Part shown: positions 38,339 to 49,661 of the stretch, in pieces | How the letters are laid out: every line of letters begins with the position of its first letter | How positions within the stretch are numbered: the first letter of the stretch is position 1 | DNA from: Actinomycetota bacterium | GTDB taxonomy: Bacteria > Actinomycetota > Acidimicrobiia > Acidimicrobiales > MedAcidi-G1 | Assembly: GCA_018673475.1 (NCBI GenBank) | Contig: JABHCN010000048.1 | Location: 120,614 to 184,613, forward strand | Length of the DNA stretch: 64,000 bases | Reading direction: 5' to 3' | Notes under the pieces: generated by a model | Databases searched by the model: none | Told to the model about the DNA's origin: nothing | The model's input: the letters and a program-made list of their open reading frames with translations, nothing else | Position numbers and translations under genes: made by a program

Positions 38339-39484
38339 CTACAGGGCGGACCGGACCTTGTGGTGGTGGCGCCTCATGTGGACGCTCTCGACGAGTCCCA
38401 GCGCAATGAAGGTGGTCAGGATCGAGGAACCGCCATAGCTGACCAGGGGCAGGGGAATACCGGTGATAGGCATGATTCCTGTTGACATGCCGACGCTCTG
38501 AAAGACCTGAAACAAGAGCATCGAGAAGACGCCGGCGGCGAGCAGCATGCCGAACCTGTCGTCGGCCAACCTCCCGATACGCCAGACCCGGGCCAACAAC
38601 AGGCCTATCAGGCCGAGGACCAGGGCGCTTCCAACAAAGCCGGTCTCCTCGGCCACGACCGTGAAGATGAAGTCGGTCTGCTGCTCCGGTACGAGGTCTG
38701 AGATGTTCTGGGTTCCCTCGAACAGGCCTGTCCCGGTCAGGCCACCGTTGCCTATGGCCACCTGTGCCTGTTCGAGGTTGTAGCTGGCCGCTGTGTTGGC
38801 CTCCTCGTCGACGAACACGAGGAGGCGCTTCACCTGGTAGTCGGCCAACAGGTCGGACTGGAGGACCATGACCATCCCTGTCACAAGCATCAAGCCGAGG
38901 ATCAGCAGGTGGCGTCCCCTTACCCCGGCGACAAGGACCATTCCGGCGGCGATGGCCCCGTAGACGAGGATCGTCCCGAGGTCGGGCTGCATGAGGATCG
39001 CACCTACCGGCACGCCGACCAGCAGAACGGCCACACCGAGGCGGGCAGCACCGACCTCCTGCACGGCTCCCATCCATGCAGCCAGAGCCACGATCACGGC
39101 GACCTTGCCGAACTCGGAGGGCTGGAACTGGTAGCCGGCGAACTGGAACCAGGCACGCGCGCCCTTCACCTCGGTTCCGATGACCAGGACGCCGGCGAGC
39201 AGGGTCAGCAGCCCCAGATAGGCCGGCAACGCAAGGCGTTGTGCCCAGCGGTGACCGATCCAGGACGTGACCACCATGACGGCAGCACCGATACCGACGT
39301 AGACCACCTGTCGGTTCAGGAAGTACGTGTCAGCCGGACGCAGGTCCGTGGCAGGCCCCCTGGTCGCCGAGTAGACCATGACTATTCCAACGGCGGCTAT
39401 GACGAGTGCCAGAAGCGGGAGCAGCAGGTCGACGTGGCGCAGAACCGTCGGCCTGTCAAAACGGGGCTTTCGGATGTCGACCAT
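38339..39484 (-). CDS. rodA: Peptidoglycan glycosyltransferase RodA (SEDS family)
   Basis: SEDS polymerase of the elongasome, working with PBP2. The 381-aa product has about 10 membrane helices and family blocks PADTYFLNRQVVYVGIG, GARAWFQFAGYQFQPSEFGKVAVI, GNGGLTGTGLFEGTQNISDLVPEQQTDFIFTVVAEETGFVG and GIPLPLVSYGGSSILTT. The ATG overlaps the mrdA stop (TGATG). Located last in mreB-mreC-mreD-mrdA-rodA, it is RodA rather than FtsW. Confidence 0.95.
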   Translation of the reverse strand: MVDIRKPRFDRPTVLRHVDLLLPLLALVIAAVGIVMVYSATRGPATDLRPADTYFLNRQVVYVGIGAAVMVVTSWIGHRWAQRLALPAYLGLLTLLAGVLVIGTEVKGARAWFQFAGYQFQPSEFGKVAVIVALAAWMGAVQEVGAARLGVAVLLVGVPVGAILMQPDLGTILVYGAIAAGMVLVAGVRGRHLLILGLMLVTGMVMVLQSDLLADYQVKRLLVFVDEEANTAASYNLEQAQVAIGNGGLTGTGLFEGTQNISDLVPEQQTDFIFTVVAEETGFVGSALVLGLIGLLLARVWRIGRLADDRFGMLLAAGVFSMLLFQVFQSVGMSTGIMPITGIPLPLVSYGGSSILTTFIALGLVESVHMRRHHHKVRSAL

Positions 39485-41739
39485 CAGCCGGCCTCGAGGT
39501 TGAAGATGAGCTCGTCGACGAGGGGGCCGCACTCGACCTCTTCGCCACGCACCCGGACCACCCCGTCGGCATCCAGAACCGGTCCACTCTCGGGGTCGGC
39601 TGTCGGATCGACGCCCTTGAGGCGCTCGAGGGTGTCGCCCGTGACCCACTCGTGCCATGAAATGCAGAGCGGAAGGGCAGCCGACCGTGCGTACCGGACT
39701 GCCGCAGTGGGGGCCTCGGCGACCGTTCCGGTCAGCACGGGTTCAAGTACCCGTGCTACAAGTGGTGCCGCAACCTGGCTGCCGAAGCCGGCTTCTTCCA
39801 TTACGACCACCATGACGTGTGTGGGTGCCTGGGCCGGGCCGAATGCGGCGAACAGAGAGGTGTCGGCCTTGCCGCGGACCTCGGCGGTTCCTGTCTTGGC
39901 GGCTACCGGAAACTCCTCGAGTGGGAAGTAGGCGCCGTTTGTGGCCTCGGAGTTGAATGCCCAGTAGGCGGTTCCCTCCGGGTCTGCGGTCACCCCCGAG
40001 AGGCCCTCGAGAACCAGCTCGCGGAACTCCGGATCAATCTCGACCTGCGAGACAGCCCGTGCGCCGATCGTGCGGACTGTCTCACCGTCTCTGTCCACCA
40101 CCCGACCAACAAGGGTGGGCGCCATTCGGGTACCGCCGTTGGCAAAGGTGGCATAGGCATTGGCCAACTGGATCGGGGTGACGAGAACGTCACCCTGCCC
40201 GATGGCGGTGTTCACGTTGTCTCCGGAATACCACTCGCCGTAGGGGAAGGCCACAGGATTGTCCTCGTGCCTCTGCTTGCGATTCGACGGGGTTGGCATG
40301 AAGCCGGCCTGTTCGAACGGCAGGGGCACACCGCTCTTGCGTCCCAGGCCGTATCTGGTGGCTGCATCCTGGATGGCTGTCTCGGTGTGCAGGGGGTTGA
40401 TGTAGACGGACTCACCGATCGTGTAGTAGTAGACGTCGCTGGAAACCGTAAGGCTTCTGGGCAGGTCGACGTTCTCGTAGGTCTTGTTGCCGGCGTTCTT
40501 GAAGACGCAACCGCTGGCCTCCTCCTCCTGGTCCTCGTCATCGGCATCGGCCCTACAACTCTGCAGAAAGTAGAAGCCAGGATCATCCCAGAGTTCGTCG
40601 GCATCAGGGACGCGCCCGACACCAAATACCTCCTCGTGCCATGCCGCATGGGCTGTGAAGAGCTTGAACGTGGATCCGGGTGCGTACTCGCCCTGGATCG
40701 CCCGGTTGAACATCGGGAGGTCGTTTGCCGTGTCGTTCAGTTCAGCCCACCGTGCCAGGGAGAACCCCCCTATGGACTCGTTCGGGTCGTAGGACGGATA
40801 GGAGGCCATTGCCACGACGCTTCCGCTGATCGGGTCCAGGATGACGACGGCGCCGCCGGGCACCTCGAAATCGGGCGGTTCCTCTGCTGCACCCTTCTCC
40901 TTTTCTGGAATCACCGCACGTGCCAGGGAGACGGATCGTTCCAGCTCGATCTCAGCCAACCACTGGATGTCAATGTCGAGCGTCAGGATTACGTCGTCGC
41001 CGGGAACCGGCGCCTCAAACAGGTCCTTGCGCTCACGCACGATCTCACCGCGCCGGTTCACCTCGACTACGCGTCGGCCGGCGATTCCGCGGAGGTCGTC
41101 CTCGAACATGAGCTCGATTCCAGCCTTTCCGACCTCATCCCGAAGCCGGTACTCCTTGCCGGGCGACGGGTTCCGTGAGGCCAACTCGGCATCGTTGACG
41201 GGGCCCACCCAGCCCAGTACGTGGGTGGCCAGATCTCCGTAGAGATAGGACCTGACGGTGCTGTCGACGACCGTCACGCCCGGGTACAGGTCGCCGCGTT
41301 CGCCGAAGAACACCAGGAGGTCCTCGCTCACATCCAGCGCAATGGGAATGTCGTCGTAGTAGCCGAAGGCCCGGTTGGCCAAGGACGACTCGATATCGCT
41401 GACCTTGAGAAGTTGTCCGGAACGGTTCACCTCGACGGCGATCCTCGTGAGCATCTTCCGACGCTCAACGGCATCGAGGTCTGCCTCATCGAGTTCACGC
41501 GGGGTGATGGTGATCATCGTCGTGAGACGGTTTCCAACGAGGGTCCGACCCTTTACGTCGAGGATTCGCCCTCTGGGGGCCGGCACGTCGATCACCCGGG
41601 TGATGTTGCTTGCCGCCGCTGCAACTGCCTGCTCGCTGATCATCACCTGCAGATACCAGAGCCTCGCTCCGAGGGCACCGAACAGCGAGATGGCCACCAC
41701 GGCCAGCACACGCATCCTGTATCGGGCGATCTCGTCCAT
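39484..41739 (-). CDS. mrdA: Penicillin-binding protein 2 (class B transpeptidase)
   Basis: Elongasome transpeptidase that cross-links new peptidoglycan. 751 aa with an N-terminal signal-anchor (VLAVVAISLFGALGARLWYL). The catalytic motifs are SxxK in YAPGSTFKLFTA, SxD in TVSSDVYYYTIGES, and KTGTA in AAKTGTAEV. An acidic insert with paired cysteines (SCRADADDEDQEEEASGCV, near residue 390) precedes the SxD motif and may form a disulphide outside the cell. It is followed at once by rodA. Confidence 0.95.
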   Translation of the reverse strand: MDEIARYRMRVLAVVAISLFGALGARLWYLQVMISEQAVAAAASNITRVIDVPAPRGRILDVKGRTLVGNRLTTMITITPRELDEADLDAVERRKMLTRIAVEVNRSGQLLKVSDIESSLANRAFGYYDDIPIALDVSEDLLVFFGERGDLYPGVTVVDSTVRSYLYGDLATHVLGWVGPVNDAELASRNPSPGKEYRLRDEVGKAGIELMFEDDLRGIAGRRVVEVNRRGEIVRERKDLFEAPVPGDDVILTLDIDIQWLAEIELERSVSLARAVIPEKEKGAAEEPPDFEVPGGAVVILDPISGSVVAMASYPSYDPNESIGGFSLARWAELNDTANDLPMFNRAIQGEYAPGSTFKLFTAHAAWHEEVFGVGRVPDADELWDDPGFYFLQSCRADADDEDQEEEASGCVFKNAGNKTYENVDLPRSLTVSSDVYYYTIGESVYINPLHTETAIQDAATRYGLGRKSGVPLPFEQAGFMPTPSNRKQRHEDNPVAFPYGEWYSGDNVNTAIGQGDVLVTPIQLANAYATFANGGTRMAPTLVGRVVDRDGETVRTIGARAVSQVEIDPEFRELVLEGLSGVTADPEGTAYWAFNSEATNGAYFPLEEFPVAAKTGTAEVRGKADTSLFAAFGPAQAPTHVMVVVMEEAGFGSQVAAPLVARVLEPVLTGTVAEAPTAAVRYARSAALPLCISWHEWVTGDTLERLKGVDPTADPESGPVLDADGVVRVRGEEVECGPLVDELIFNLEAG

Positions 41740-41757
41740 GGCGTTCGTTGACGGCGG

Positions 41758-42276
41758 TCAGGAACCGACGGCTCGGAGCTTGATATCGGGCGGAAGGCCG
41801 CCGAGGACAGCCCAACGGACCGCCCGGTTGACCGGGGCGGCTATTGCCGTGGTCATCACCGCCGCTGTGATGATCCGTGCCAGAAAGGTGCCGGGGTCGT
41901 ATGGCGACAGTCCAAACAGAAGCCCGACGGCAGCGACCGTGAGAATTCCTGCAGTTGCCGCCAACAGCAGGGCAACGGCGTCGGCAACCGGCGCAGATCG
42001 GACCATCCGCTGTTCGAGGCTGCTCACAGCCACCGCGAGCGGTGGAAACACCAGGGCGTGGAGACCAAGAGGGACCGACAGCAGGGAATCCTGTAGGAGA
42101 CCGGCGAAGAACGCCACAAGTGCGCCCCTCTCGGGGCCGCCGTGGAAGCCGGCGAGAATTGCAATGACCATCATCAACTCAACGGTGGCCCCCTGGATCC
42201 GGATTTCGGTGAGGAGGGTGGCCTGGGCCACGAGTGCTGTCAGTAGAACGGCTACGACCCGGAGTCTGCTGCTCAC
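41758..42276 (-). CDS. mreD: Rod shape-determining protein MreD
   Basis: 172-aa small membrane protein with 5-6 hydrophobic helices (VVAVLLTALVAQATLLTEIRI, MMVIAILAGFHGGPERGALVAFFAGLLQDSLLSVPLGLHAL). Sequence identity in this family is low; the call rests on topology, the GxxxGxxxGLLxD-type core and its place between mreC and mrdA. It overlaps mreC by 4 bp. Confidence 0.88.
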   Translation of the reverse strand: MSSRLRVVAVLLTALVAQATLLTEIRIQGATVELMMVIAILAGFHGGPERGALVAFFAGLLQDSLLSVPLGLHALVFPPLAVAVSSLEQRMVRSAPVADAVALLLAATAGILTVAAVGLLFGLSPYDPGTFLARIITAAVMTTAIAAPVNRAVRWAVLGGLPPDIKLRAVGS

Positions 42277-43112
42277 CGCGCACCTTCTGCCTTCTGGGCC
42301 GGCAGGACCACCTTGAGGAAGCTGAGGTTCTCCAGGTCCGCAGCCAACTCGATGATGATGGACCGTCGATAATCGGCGTCTGAATCCGGGTCGAGCACCC
42401 GCCCCACCGGTATGTCACTCGGGAACACGCTGCGACCACCCGAGGTAACAACGACCTCGTCGTTGTCGACCTGGGCGTCAAGGCGGACACCTGACTCGAT
42501 CCTCATGATTCCCTCTGTTCCGGTGCCCTTGGCGAGGCCCTCGTCCTGGGATGTCACGAGACGGACACCGACCCTGAAGTCAGGGTGGGTGGCGAGTTGA
42601 ACCAGCGAACGTGACCGGTCGACCTGTTCGAGGCGGCCGACCAGACCGGCGCCGGTCACCACCGCCATACCCTCCTCAAGACCGTCGTCGGTTCCCTTGT
42701 CGACCTCGATCATGTGGGCTGAGAAGTTTCCGGGCGGCTGGCCGAGTATCCGCACCACGACGGCGTCAAAGTCGGAGTAGGCGATATCCACCTCGCTCAA
42801 CAACCTGTTGAGCAGTTCGGTGTCTGCCTCGGACGTGAGTGCACTTCCGCGCATCCGTGCCAGTTCGACCTCGAGACGTTCGTTCTCCATTCGCAGGGCC
42901 TCGAAGCCGAACACTCCATTCCATGCGGTCTGGACGGGGTCGGTCAGGCGGTCGCTGAGACTGCGGACCGGTTCGATGATGTCTCTCACCCCCCGCTGGA
43001 AGGCATCGAGTGGCTGGAGTCCCCGGAACTGGAGCGTCAGGAGGGTTAGCGCTGCCACCAGGAGGATGAGGAGCGTGGGGCGGGGCCTGTCGGCGGGCCG
43101 CTTGGCCGCCAT
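42273..43112 (-). CDS. mreC: Rod shape-determining protein MreC
   Basis: 279 aa: one N-terminal transmembrane helix (TLLILLVAALTLLTLQF), a coiled-coil region (ALRMENERLEVELARMRG) and the beta-rich periplasmic-type domain (VVVRILGQPPGNFSAHMIEVDKGTDDGLEEGMAVVTGAGLVGRLEQV). It scaffolds the elongasome outside the membrane. Four bp before mreB's downstream end; cotranscribed with mreB and mreD. Confidence 0.93.
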   Translation of the reverse strand: MAAKRPADRPRPTLLILLVAALTLLTLQFRGLQPLDAFQRGVRDIIEPVRSLSDRLTDPVQTAWNGVFGFEALRMENERLEVELARMRGSALTSEADTELLNRLLSEVDIAYSDFDAVVVRILGQPPGNFSAHMIEVDKGTDDGLEEGMAVVTGAGLVGRLEQVDRSRSLVQLATHPDFRVGVRLVTSQDEGLAKGTGTEGIMRIESGVRLDAQVDNDEVVVTSGGRSVFPSDIPVGRVLDPDSDADYRRSIIIELAADLENLSFLKVVLPAQKAEGAR

Positions 43113-43115
43113 GTG

Positions 43116-44168
43116 TTACCGGCTGCCGTCGCCGAAGATGACGCTGCCGAACATGTCGAACTCCTCGAGAGCCCTGCCGGCTCCGAGCACTACTGCCAGC
43201 AGGGGGTCTGGTGCCAGCCTGACCGGCATGCCGGTTTCGGCGTGGATCAGTTCAGGTAGGCCGACCAGAAGTGCCCCACCACCGGCGAGGGTTATGCCAT
43301 GTTCCATGATGTCGGCCGCCAGTTCGGGCGGTGTCCGGTCGAGTGTTACCTTCACGGCGTCGACGATGGATGCGACCGGTTCCTCGAGGGCTTCGCGCAC
43401 CTCGTTTGTCGAGACTGTCACGAGGCGTGGCAGACCGGTCATTAGATCTCGACCCCTCACCTCGGCCCTGTGGTCACGGGTAAGTGGAACGGCGGATCCG
43501 AGGGCGATCTTGATCTCCTCGGCTGCGCGCACTCCGATGCTCAGGCCGTGCTCCTTTTTCATGAACTGCCCAATGGCCTCGTCGAGTTCGTCGCCAGCGA
43601 TTCGCGAGGACTGGCTGGCAACCACTCCGCCGAGAGAGATGACCGCAACCTCGGTGGTTCCCCCGCCGATGTCGACGATCATCGAGCCGCTGGGTGCGGC
43701 GATGTCGAGGCCTGCGCCGATTGCAGCTGCGACGGGTTCCTCGATGACGTAGGTGGGTGAACGGGCTCCGGCGTACTCGGCTGCCTCCTGTACGGCGCGC
43801 CGTTCAACGCCAGTGACTCCTGAAGGCACACAGATGACCATGCGGGGCTTTGACCAGCGGCGGCTGTGGACCTGCTGGATGAAGTAGCGGAGCATCTTCT
43901 CGCAGACCTCGAAGTCGGCGATAACACCGTCTTTGAGAGGCCTTGTGGCCTGGATGTGTCCAGGGGTGCGCCCGATCATGCGTCGGGCCTCGGAGCCGAC
44001 AGCCAGTGGCGTTCCGTCGATCACGTTGACGGCGACCACGGACGGTTCGTCGAGAACAATTCCCTCACCGCGCACGTAGACGAGCGTGTTGGCGGTACCA
44101 AGGTCAACGGCGATGTCGCGCCCACCGAAGATGGGGTTCCTCGCTATCCGTGCTCCGCTTCCGACCAT
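43116..44168 (-). CDS. mreB: Actin-like cell-shape protein MreB
   Basis: Bacterial actin that directs lateral wall synthesis. In the 350-aa product phosphate 1 is DIAVDLGTANTLVYV, phosphate 2 is MIVDIGGGTTEVAVISLGG, and the adenosine motif is GITLAGGGALLVGL. The ATG at 44168 is used; a GTG at 44189 adds seven residues. The weak TACGGT at 44210-44215 could be its promoter. It heads mreB-mreC-mreD-mrdA-rodA. The 200 bp up to ndk holds no other gene. Confidence 0.95.
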   Translation of the reverse strand: MVGSGARIARNPIFGGRDIAVDLGTANTLVYVRGEGIVLDEPSVVAVNVIDGTPLAVGSEARRMIGRTPGHIQATRPLKDGVIADFEVCEKMLRYFIQQVHSRRWSKPRMVICVPSGVTGVERRAVQEAAEYAGARSPTYVIEEPVAAAIGAGLDIAAPSGSMIVDIGGGTTEVAVISLGGVVASQSSRIAGDELDEAIGQFMKKEHGLSIGVRAAEEIKIALGSAVPLTRDHRAEVRGRDLMTGLPRLVTVSTNEVREALEEPVASIVDAVKVTLDRTPPELAADIMEHGITLAGGGALLVGLPELIHAETGMPVRLAPDPLLAVVLGAGRALEEFDMFGSVIFGDGSR

Positions 44169-44209
44169 CGCCTGATTCCGTTCGACCACATGTTCCAGAT
44201 GGCTACCTC

Positions 44210-44215
44210 ACCGTA
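44210..44215 (-). promoter_or_regulatory. Possible mreB-operon -10 element TACGGT
   Basis: TACGGT, 20 bp before the alternative GTG and 41 bp before the chosen ATG, so the leader would be short but not absent. A weaker case than the other promoters. Confidence 0.3.
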
Positions 44216-44390
44216 CGCCCCCACCGACCGCTCGGTGTGGGACGCACGCTGTAGTCCCCGGGATGGCTGGTGCCATATGCCCGACACGCCATATTTCCGA
44301 CGGAACCGTAACGCGTTTCTGTCGAATTTGCCACTTTGGGCGCATGCTCGGCCACGCAGGGTGGACCTATTTGTCGTAGGCCCTCAGATT

Positions 44391-44810
44391 TCAGCCCCTG
44401 GTCTCCAATTCCGGAAAGAATATGCCGATCTCCCTGAGGGCCGACTCGACGGCATCGGAGCCGTGGACGAGGTTCTCGGTGACAGCCAGACCGAAGTCGC
44501 CACGGATGGTCCCGGGCGCTGCCTGGCGCGGGTCGGTTGACCCCATGAGGGTGCGGACGACGCCGACGGTTCCCTCGGGGCCACCCACCACGAGCAACAT
44601 GGCCGCAGAGCGCGACATGAATGCCACGAGGTCACCGAAGAACGGCTTCTCGGTGTGCTCTGAATAGTGGCGCCCGAGGACCTCGGTATCGAGCAGACGT
44701 AGCTCACCTGCCAAGATGACCAGACCCTTGCGTTCGAAGCGGCCGATGATCTCGCCTACGAGACCTCTCTCGACGGCGTCAGGCTTGCAGATGACAAGTG
44801 TTTTTTCCAT
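44391..44810 (-). CDS. ndk: Nucleoside diphosphate kinase
   Basis: Balances NTP pools by transferring phosphate through an active-site histidine. The 139-aa product has TLVICKPDAVERGLVGEIIGRFE and a catalytic His in ENLVHGSDAVESALREI. The ATG is 6 bp after TAGCCT (leaderless). The folC-ndk-rng order of actinobacteria is here interrupted by the mre genes. Confidence 0.98.
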   Translation of the reverse strand: MEKTLVICKPDAVERGLVGEIIGRFERKGLVILAGELRLLDTEVLGRHYSEHTEKPFFGDLVAFMSRSAAMLLVVGGPEGTVGVVRTLMGSTDPRQAAPGTIRGDFGLAVTENLVHGSDAVESALREIGIFFPELETRG

Positions 44811-44816
44811 GTCCGC

Positions 44817-44822
44817 AGGCTA
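44817..44822 (-). promoter_or_regulatory. ndk -10 element TAGCCT (leaderless)
   Basis: TAGCCT, then GCGGAC (6 bp), then ATG, in the 22-bp gap to folC. Confidence 0.6.
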
Positions 44823-44832
44823 GGCCCCGCCG

Positions 44833-46149
44833 TCAGCCTTCGAACTCCCCGAAGTCGGATCTGATGAGCCCCTCAACCGCACTTCTGGCGCCCGAGAGCC
44901 CGTAGAAGGAACCGGTCACGAGAACCAGGTCATCCTCGTCGGCCAGGGCCGTCGCCCGCCTAACAGCCTCCGTGACATCTGGCGCCGTCTCGACGTCGAG
45001 CCCCTGCTGCCGACAGGCCAACTCCAACTCATCGGCCGGGATCGCCCGCTGGGAGGGAGCCGTGAAGGCAACCACCAGTTCCGGAGCGAGGCGGGCCAGT
45101 TCGGCCACCACCAGACCGGGCTCCCTGGGCCCGAGCATTCCGATAACCAGGATTCGGCGTGCAACGGGAAACACGTCGGAGACTGTGTCGACAAGCGAAC
45201 GTGCAGCCTCTGGGTTGTGTGCGGCATCGAGAACCACAAGAGGCCGGTTCGACACCACCTCGAGCCTTCCCGGGAACGACAGGTCGGCAAAGGCCTCTGA
45301 CACCACGTCGTCTCCCAACGCCGTACCCAACATGGCCTCGACTGCGGTCACGGCCACAGCGGCGTTGTCGGCCTGGTGTATGCCGTGCAGAGATATGTAG
45401 ACCTCGTTGTGGCGCCCAAAGGGGCCGAACAGGTCGACCACCTGGCCTGCGACAGCCGGACTGGAGGACGACACCCCGAAGTCGGTGCCACGCACAAACA
45501 GCGGATCGGGCCCCTCGGCTACAAATATGTCGAGCAGGTCAACGGAGGTGTCCCCCAGCACGAGCGGACGACCCCTCTCTATGATTCCGGCCTTTTCCCC
45601 GGCGATGGCCCTGCGCCAGTCGCCCTCACCGTCGGTGTGATCGAACCCTATGTTGGTGATCACCGACACAGCTGGCTCGATCACGTTGGTCGCATCGAAG
45701 CGTCCCAACAACCCCACCTCGACCACGGCCGCGTCCACGGCCTCGTTGCTGAACCAGAGAAAGGCCGCAGCCGTAAGCAGCTCAAAGTAGGAGGGCCGCT
45801 CGTCGAGCGTTCCGGCGTAGCGGGCCAGATCGGCGACAAGGTCGGCGAAGTCCTCTTCACCGATCATCTCGCCAGAGATCTTGAGCCGTTCCCTGATGGT
45901 GTCGACGTGGGGGCTCGTATACGACCCCACGCGGAGGCCTGCCGCTGCGAGGAGGGCGCTTGTCATTGCCACAACCGAACCCTTGCCGTTGGTTCCCGTT
46001 ACATGGATTGCGGCAAGGTCGACCTGTGGGTCGCCCATCGATCCGACGAGATCGCGAATGGCTTCGAGGCTCAAGCCGTGGATCCGGCCGGCTGTGGCCT
46101 CGAGGTTTACGTACCCGTCGAGAAAATCGAGGGCGTCGCGGTACTCCAC
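44833..46149 (-). CDS. folC: Folylpolyglutamate synthase / dihydrofolate synthase
   Basis: Mur-ligase-like enzyme adding glutamates to folates. The 438-aa product contains the P-loop HVTGTNGKGSVVAMTSALLAAAGLRVGSYTSPH, the Mg-binding VVEVGLLGRFDATNVI, and VVLDAAHNPEAARSLV in the C-terminal domain. The start is GTG, 15 bp after clpX, with no TANNNT nearby, so it is probably cotranscribed with clpX. Confidence 0.95.
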   Translation of the reverse strand: MEYRDALDFLDGYVNLEATAGRIHGLSLEAIRDLVGSMGDPQVDLAAIHVTGTNGKGSVVAMTSALLAAAGLRVGSYTSPHVDTIRERLKISGEMIGEEDFADLVADLARYAGTLDERPSYFELLTAAAFLWFSNEAVDAAVVEVGLLGRFDATNVIEPAVSVITNIGFDHTDGEGDWRRAIAGEKAGIIERGRPLVLGDTSVDLLDIFVAEGPDPLFVRGTDFGVSSSSPAVAGQVVDLFGPFGRHNEVYISLHGIHQADNAAVAVTAVEAMLGTALGDDVVSEAFADLSFPGRLEVVSNRPLVVLDAAHNPEAARSLVDTVSDVFPVARRILVIGMLGPREPGLVVAELARLAPELVVAFTAPSQRAIPADELELACRQQGLDVETAPDVTEAVRRATALADEDDLVLVTGSFYGLSGARSAVEGLIRSDFGEFEG

Positions 46150-46164
46150 GATCGCCGGGCGGAG

Positions 46165-47427
<1,263 letters not shown>

Positions 47428-47494
47428 GTCGCCACCCCCTGTCCTGTGTCTGTAGCTACCTGGGCCATCTAGTTCAGCACGAATTCGACCGTGA

Positions 47495-48142
47495 TCAGGT
47501 GACCGCCGTTATCGCACCGCTGTTGTCGGCCATGTCGCGTGAATCGATCACGTCGTCGATTATCCCGTATTCCATGGCCTCGTGGGCAGTCATTACGAAG
47601 TCGCGGTCGGTATCGGCGTGGATCTTCTCGACGTCCTGACCGGTGTGGCTTGCCAGGATTTCCTCGAGTTGCGCCTTGAGGCGCTGGATTTCACGTGAGG
47701 CCAACTCAATGTCGGACACCTGGCCCTGGGCTCCGGCATAGGGCTGGTGGATCAGTACCCTCGAGTGGGGCAGCGCAAGACGCTTGCCCGGTGCGCCTGC
47801 CGCCAGAAGCACCGCGGCGGCCGAGGCCGCCTGCCCGAAGCAGATCGTTGTGATGTCGGGCTTGATGTACTGCATGGTGTCGTAGATGGCGAACAGCGCG
47901 TTGATGTCGCCACCGGGCGAGTTGATGTAGAGGCTTATGTCACGATCCGGATTCTCGGATTCGAGGTGCAACAGCTGCGCACAGACCAGGTTGGCGATGG
48001 TGTCGTCGATCGGTGTGCCAATGAAGATGATGTTTTCTTTGAGCAGTCGCGAGAAGAGGTCAAAGGCCCTCTCACCTCGGCTGGTCTGCTCAACGACTGT
48101 TGGAACCAGGTAGTTGTGAACGTTCAGGTCCGCCAACGACAT
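47495..48142 (-). CDS. clpP: ATP-dependent Clp protease proteolytic subunit
   Basis: Serine peptidase that forms the degradation chamber. In the 215-aa product the catalytic Ser lies in [16 protein letters not shown], the His in [15 protein letters not shown], and the Asp in [22 protein letters not shown]. Its ATG overlaps the tig stop (TGATG). Many actinobacteria have tandem clpP1-clpP2 here; only one copy is present in this locus. Confidence 0.97.
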   Translation of the reverse strand: MSLADLNVHNYLVPTVVEQTSRGERAFDLFSRLLKENIIFIGTPIDDTIANLVCAQLLHLESENPDRDISLYINSPGGDINALFAIYDTMQYIKPDITTICFGQAASAAAVLLAAGAPGKRLALPHSRVLIHQPYAGAQGQVSDIELASREIQRLKAQLEEILASHTGQDVEKIHADTDRDFVMTAHEAMEYGIIDDVIDSRDMADNSGAITAVT

Positions 48143-49575
48143 CAGGAGCCCTCCTCCTCGGTTGCTTCCGCCGTCTCGCCGTCGGTATCGGTACCGGCTG
48201 ACGCTTCAGTTTCATCCATTGCGGCCTCTTCGTCGTGGACCGCCCCGGTGGCGGCCTCTTCTGGTTCGGGGGTTTCCAGTATCGACCGGTCAACCTCGTT
48301 TCCGTCCTCGTCGACGATCTCGACTCTTTCGAGCAGCCAGTCGAGAGCCGCCTGCTTTCGCAGATCGGCCCTGACCTCGATCATCCGACCTGAACCGGTG
48401 AGCATCTCGACAACGGTGGAAACATCGGACTCGGCCTGTTCTGCCAGCGCCTGCAGGTAGATGTCGAGGTTTTCCGGGTCGGCGTCGAGACCTTCGGCCT
48501 CTGCGACGGCACGCAGCCCCAGGTCGACCCTTGCTGATATCTCGGCGGCATCCCTGTACTCGTCTCGGAGCGCCGAGATGTCGGTGCCGACCGCCTCGAG
48601 GTAGTGCTCGAACTCGAGACCCTGGGAGTGGAGTCGCATGGCCATGTCGCGTATGCGACCGTCGATCTCCGCCTCTACGAGCGCCTCGGGAATGTCGACC
48701 TCGACTAGGTCACCCACCGCCTGGGCGGTTCGGTCTCTTACAAGCATTCCGGCCTGGCTCTTCTTCATCGTGTCGATTCGCCCACGCAGGTCGGCGAGCA
48801 GTTCGTCGGCCGTGTCAAACTCAGAGGCCGCTGCGGCAAACGCGTCGTCGATCTCGGGGAGGACCTTCTCCTGGACCTCCTTCACCTCGATCCGGAAGTT
48901 GAGGAGACCTTCGCCGTCGGGGTGATCGGCGTCGAACTCGACGATGTCGCCGGTGCTGGCTCCTCGGAGGTTCTCGTCGATCTCGGGCACAACGGCCCCG
49001 GCTCCAACCTCGTAGAGGTAGTCGGTCGTGGTGAGACCATCGACGGCCTCACCGTCGTGGGTGCCGTCGATATCGATCGTGACCTGGTCTCCGTCGGCGG
49101 CAGGGCGCTCGACTGTCTCAAGGACGGACTGCTGGTTTCGGAGCATCTGAACCTGGCTGTCGACATCTTCGTCGGTGGCGCCAGGTGTCGGTATCTCGAC
49201 CCGCAACGAGCCGTGGCCGGCCACCGCTGGCCTGGGCCGCACGGGGACGACTGCGTCAAACGTCAGGTCGCCCTCTTCAGTGCCACCGGTGATCTGAATC
49301 TCGGGCGAGTCGATTGCATCGACCTCGAGTTCGGCGAGGGCCCTGCCGTAGTAGTCGGGAAGAGCCGACTGCAGGGCCTCCTGGCGGCCGGCTCCGCTGC
49401 CGATACGGGCTTCGAGGATCTTGCGTGGCGCCTTGCCCGGGCGGAACCCCGGAAGCCTGATCTCCTTGGCCAGACGCTTGAAGGCCGCTTCGACGGCTGT
49501 GTCGAACTCGGCGGCGTCGACGGCCACGGTCAGCTTGACCCGATCGCCGTCCAGGGTCTCTATTGTCGTCTCCAC
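48142..49575 (-). CDS. tig: Trigger factor (ribosome-bound chaperone)
   Basis: Co-translational chaperone with PPIase fold. 477 aa: the N-terminal ribosome-docking signature [19 protein letters not shown], a central FKBP-like domain ([20 protein letters not shown]), a helical C domain, and an acidic C-terminal tail rich in Glu/Ala/Asp ([17 protein letters not shown]). The GTG start at 49575 is 9 bp after TACACT. Heads tig-clpP(-clpX). Confidence 0.95.
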   Translation of the reverse strand: METTIETLDGDRVKLTVAVDAAEFDTAVEAAFKRLAKEIRLPGFRPGKAPRKILEARIGSGAGRQEALQSALPDYYGRALAELEVDAIDSPEIQITGGTEEGDLTFDAVVPVRPRPAVAGHGSLRVEIPTPGATDEDVDSQVQMLRNQQSVLETVERPAADGDQVTIDIDGTHDGEAVDGLTTTDYLYEVGAGAVVPEIDENLRGASTGDIVEFDADHPDGEGLLNFRIEVKEVQEKVLPEIDDAFAAAASEFDTADELLADLRGRIDTMKKSQAGMLVRDRTAQAVGDLVEVDIPEALVEAEIDGRIRDMAMRLHSQGLEFEHYLEAVGTDISALRDEYRDAAEISARVDLGLRAVAEAEGLDADPENLDIYLQALAEQAESDVSTVVEMLTGSGRMIEVRADLRKQAALDWLLERVEIVDEDGNEVDRSILETPEPEEAATGAVHDEEAAMDETEASAGTDTDGETAEATEEEGS

Positions 49576-49584
49576 AGTGCCCGG

Positions 49585-49590
49585 AGTGTA
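49585..49590 (-). promoter_or_regulatory. tig-clpP -10 element TACACT
   Basis: TACACT, 9 bp before the tig GTG. Confidence 0.5.
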
Positions 49591-49661
49591 CAGGCGACCC
49601 GGTCACGCCCAGCCGAAGATTCGCCCGCCAGATGCTGTGTAGACCACGAGAGGATGCTGGC

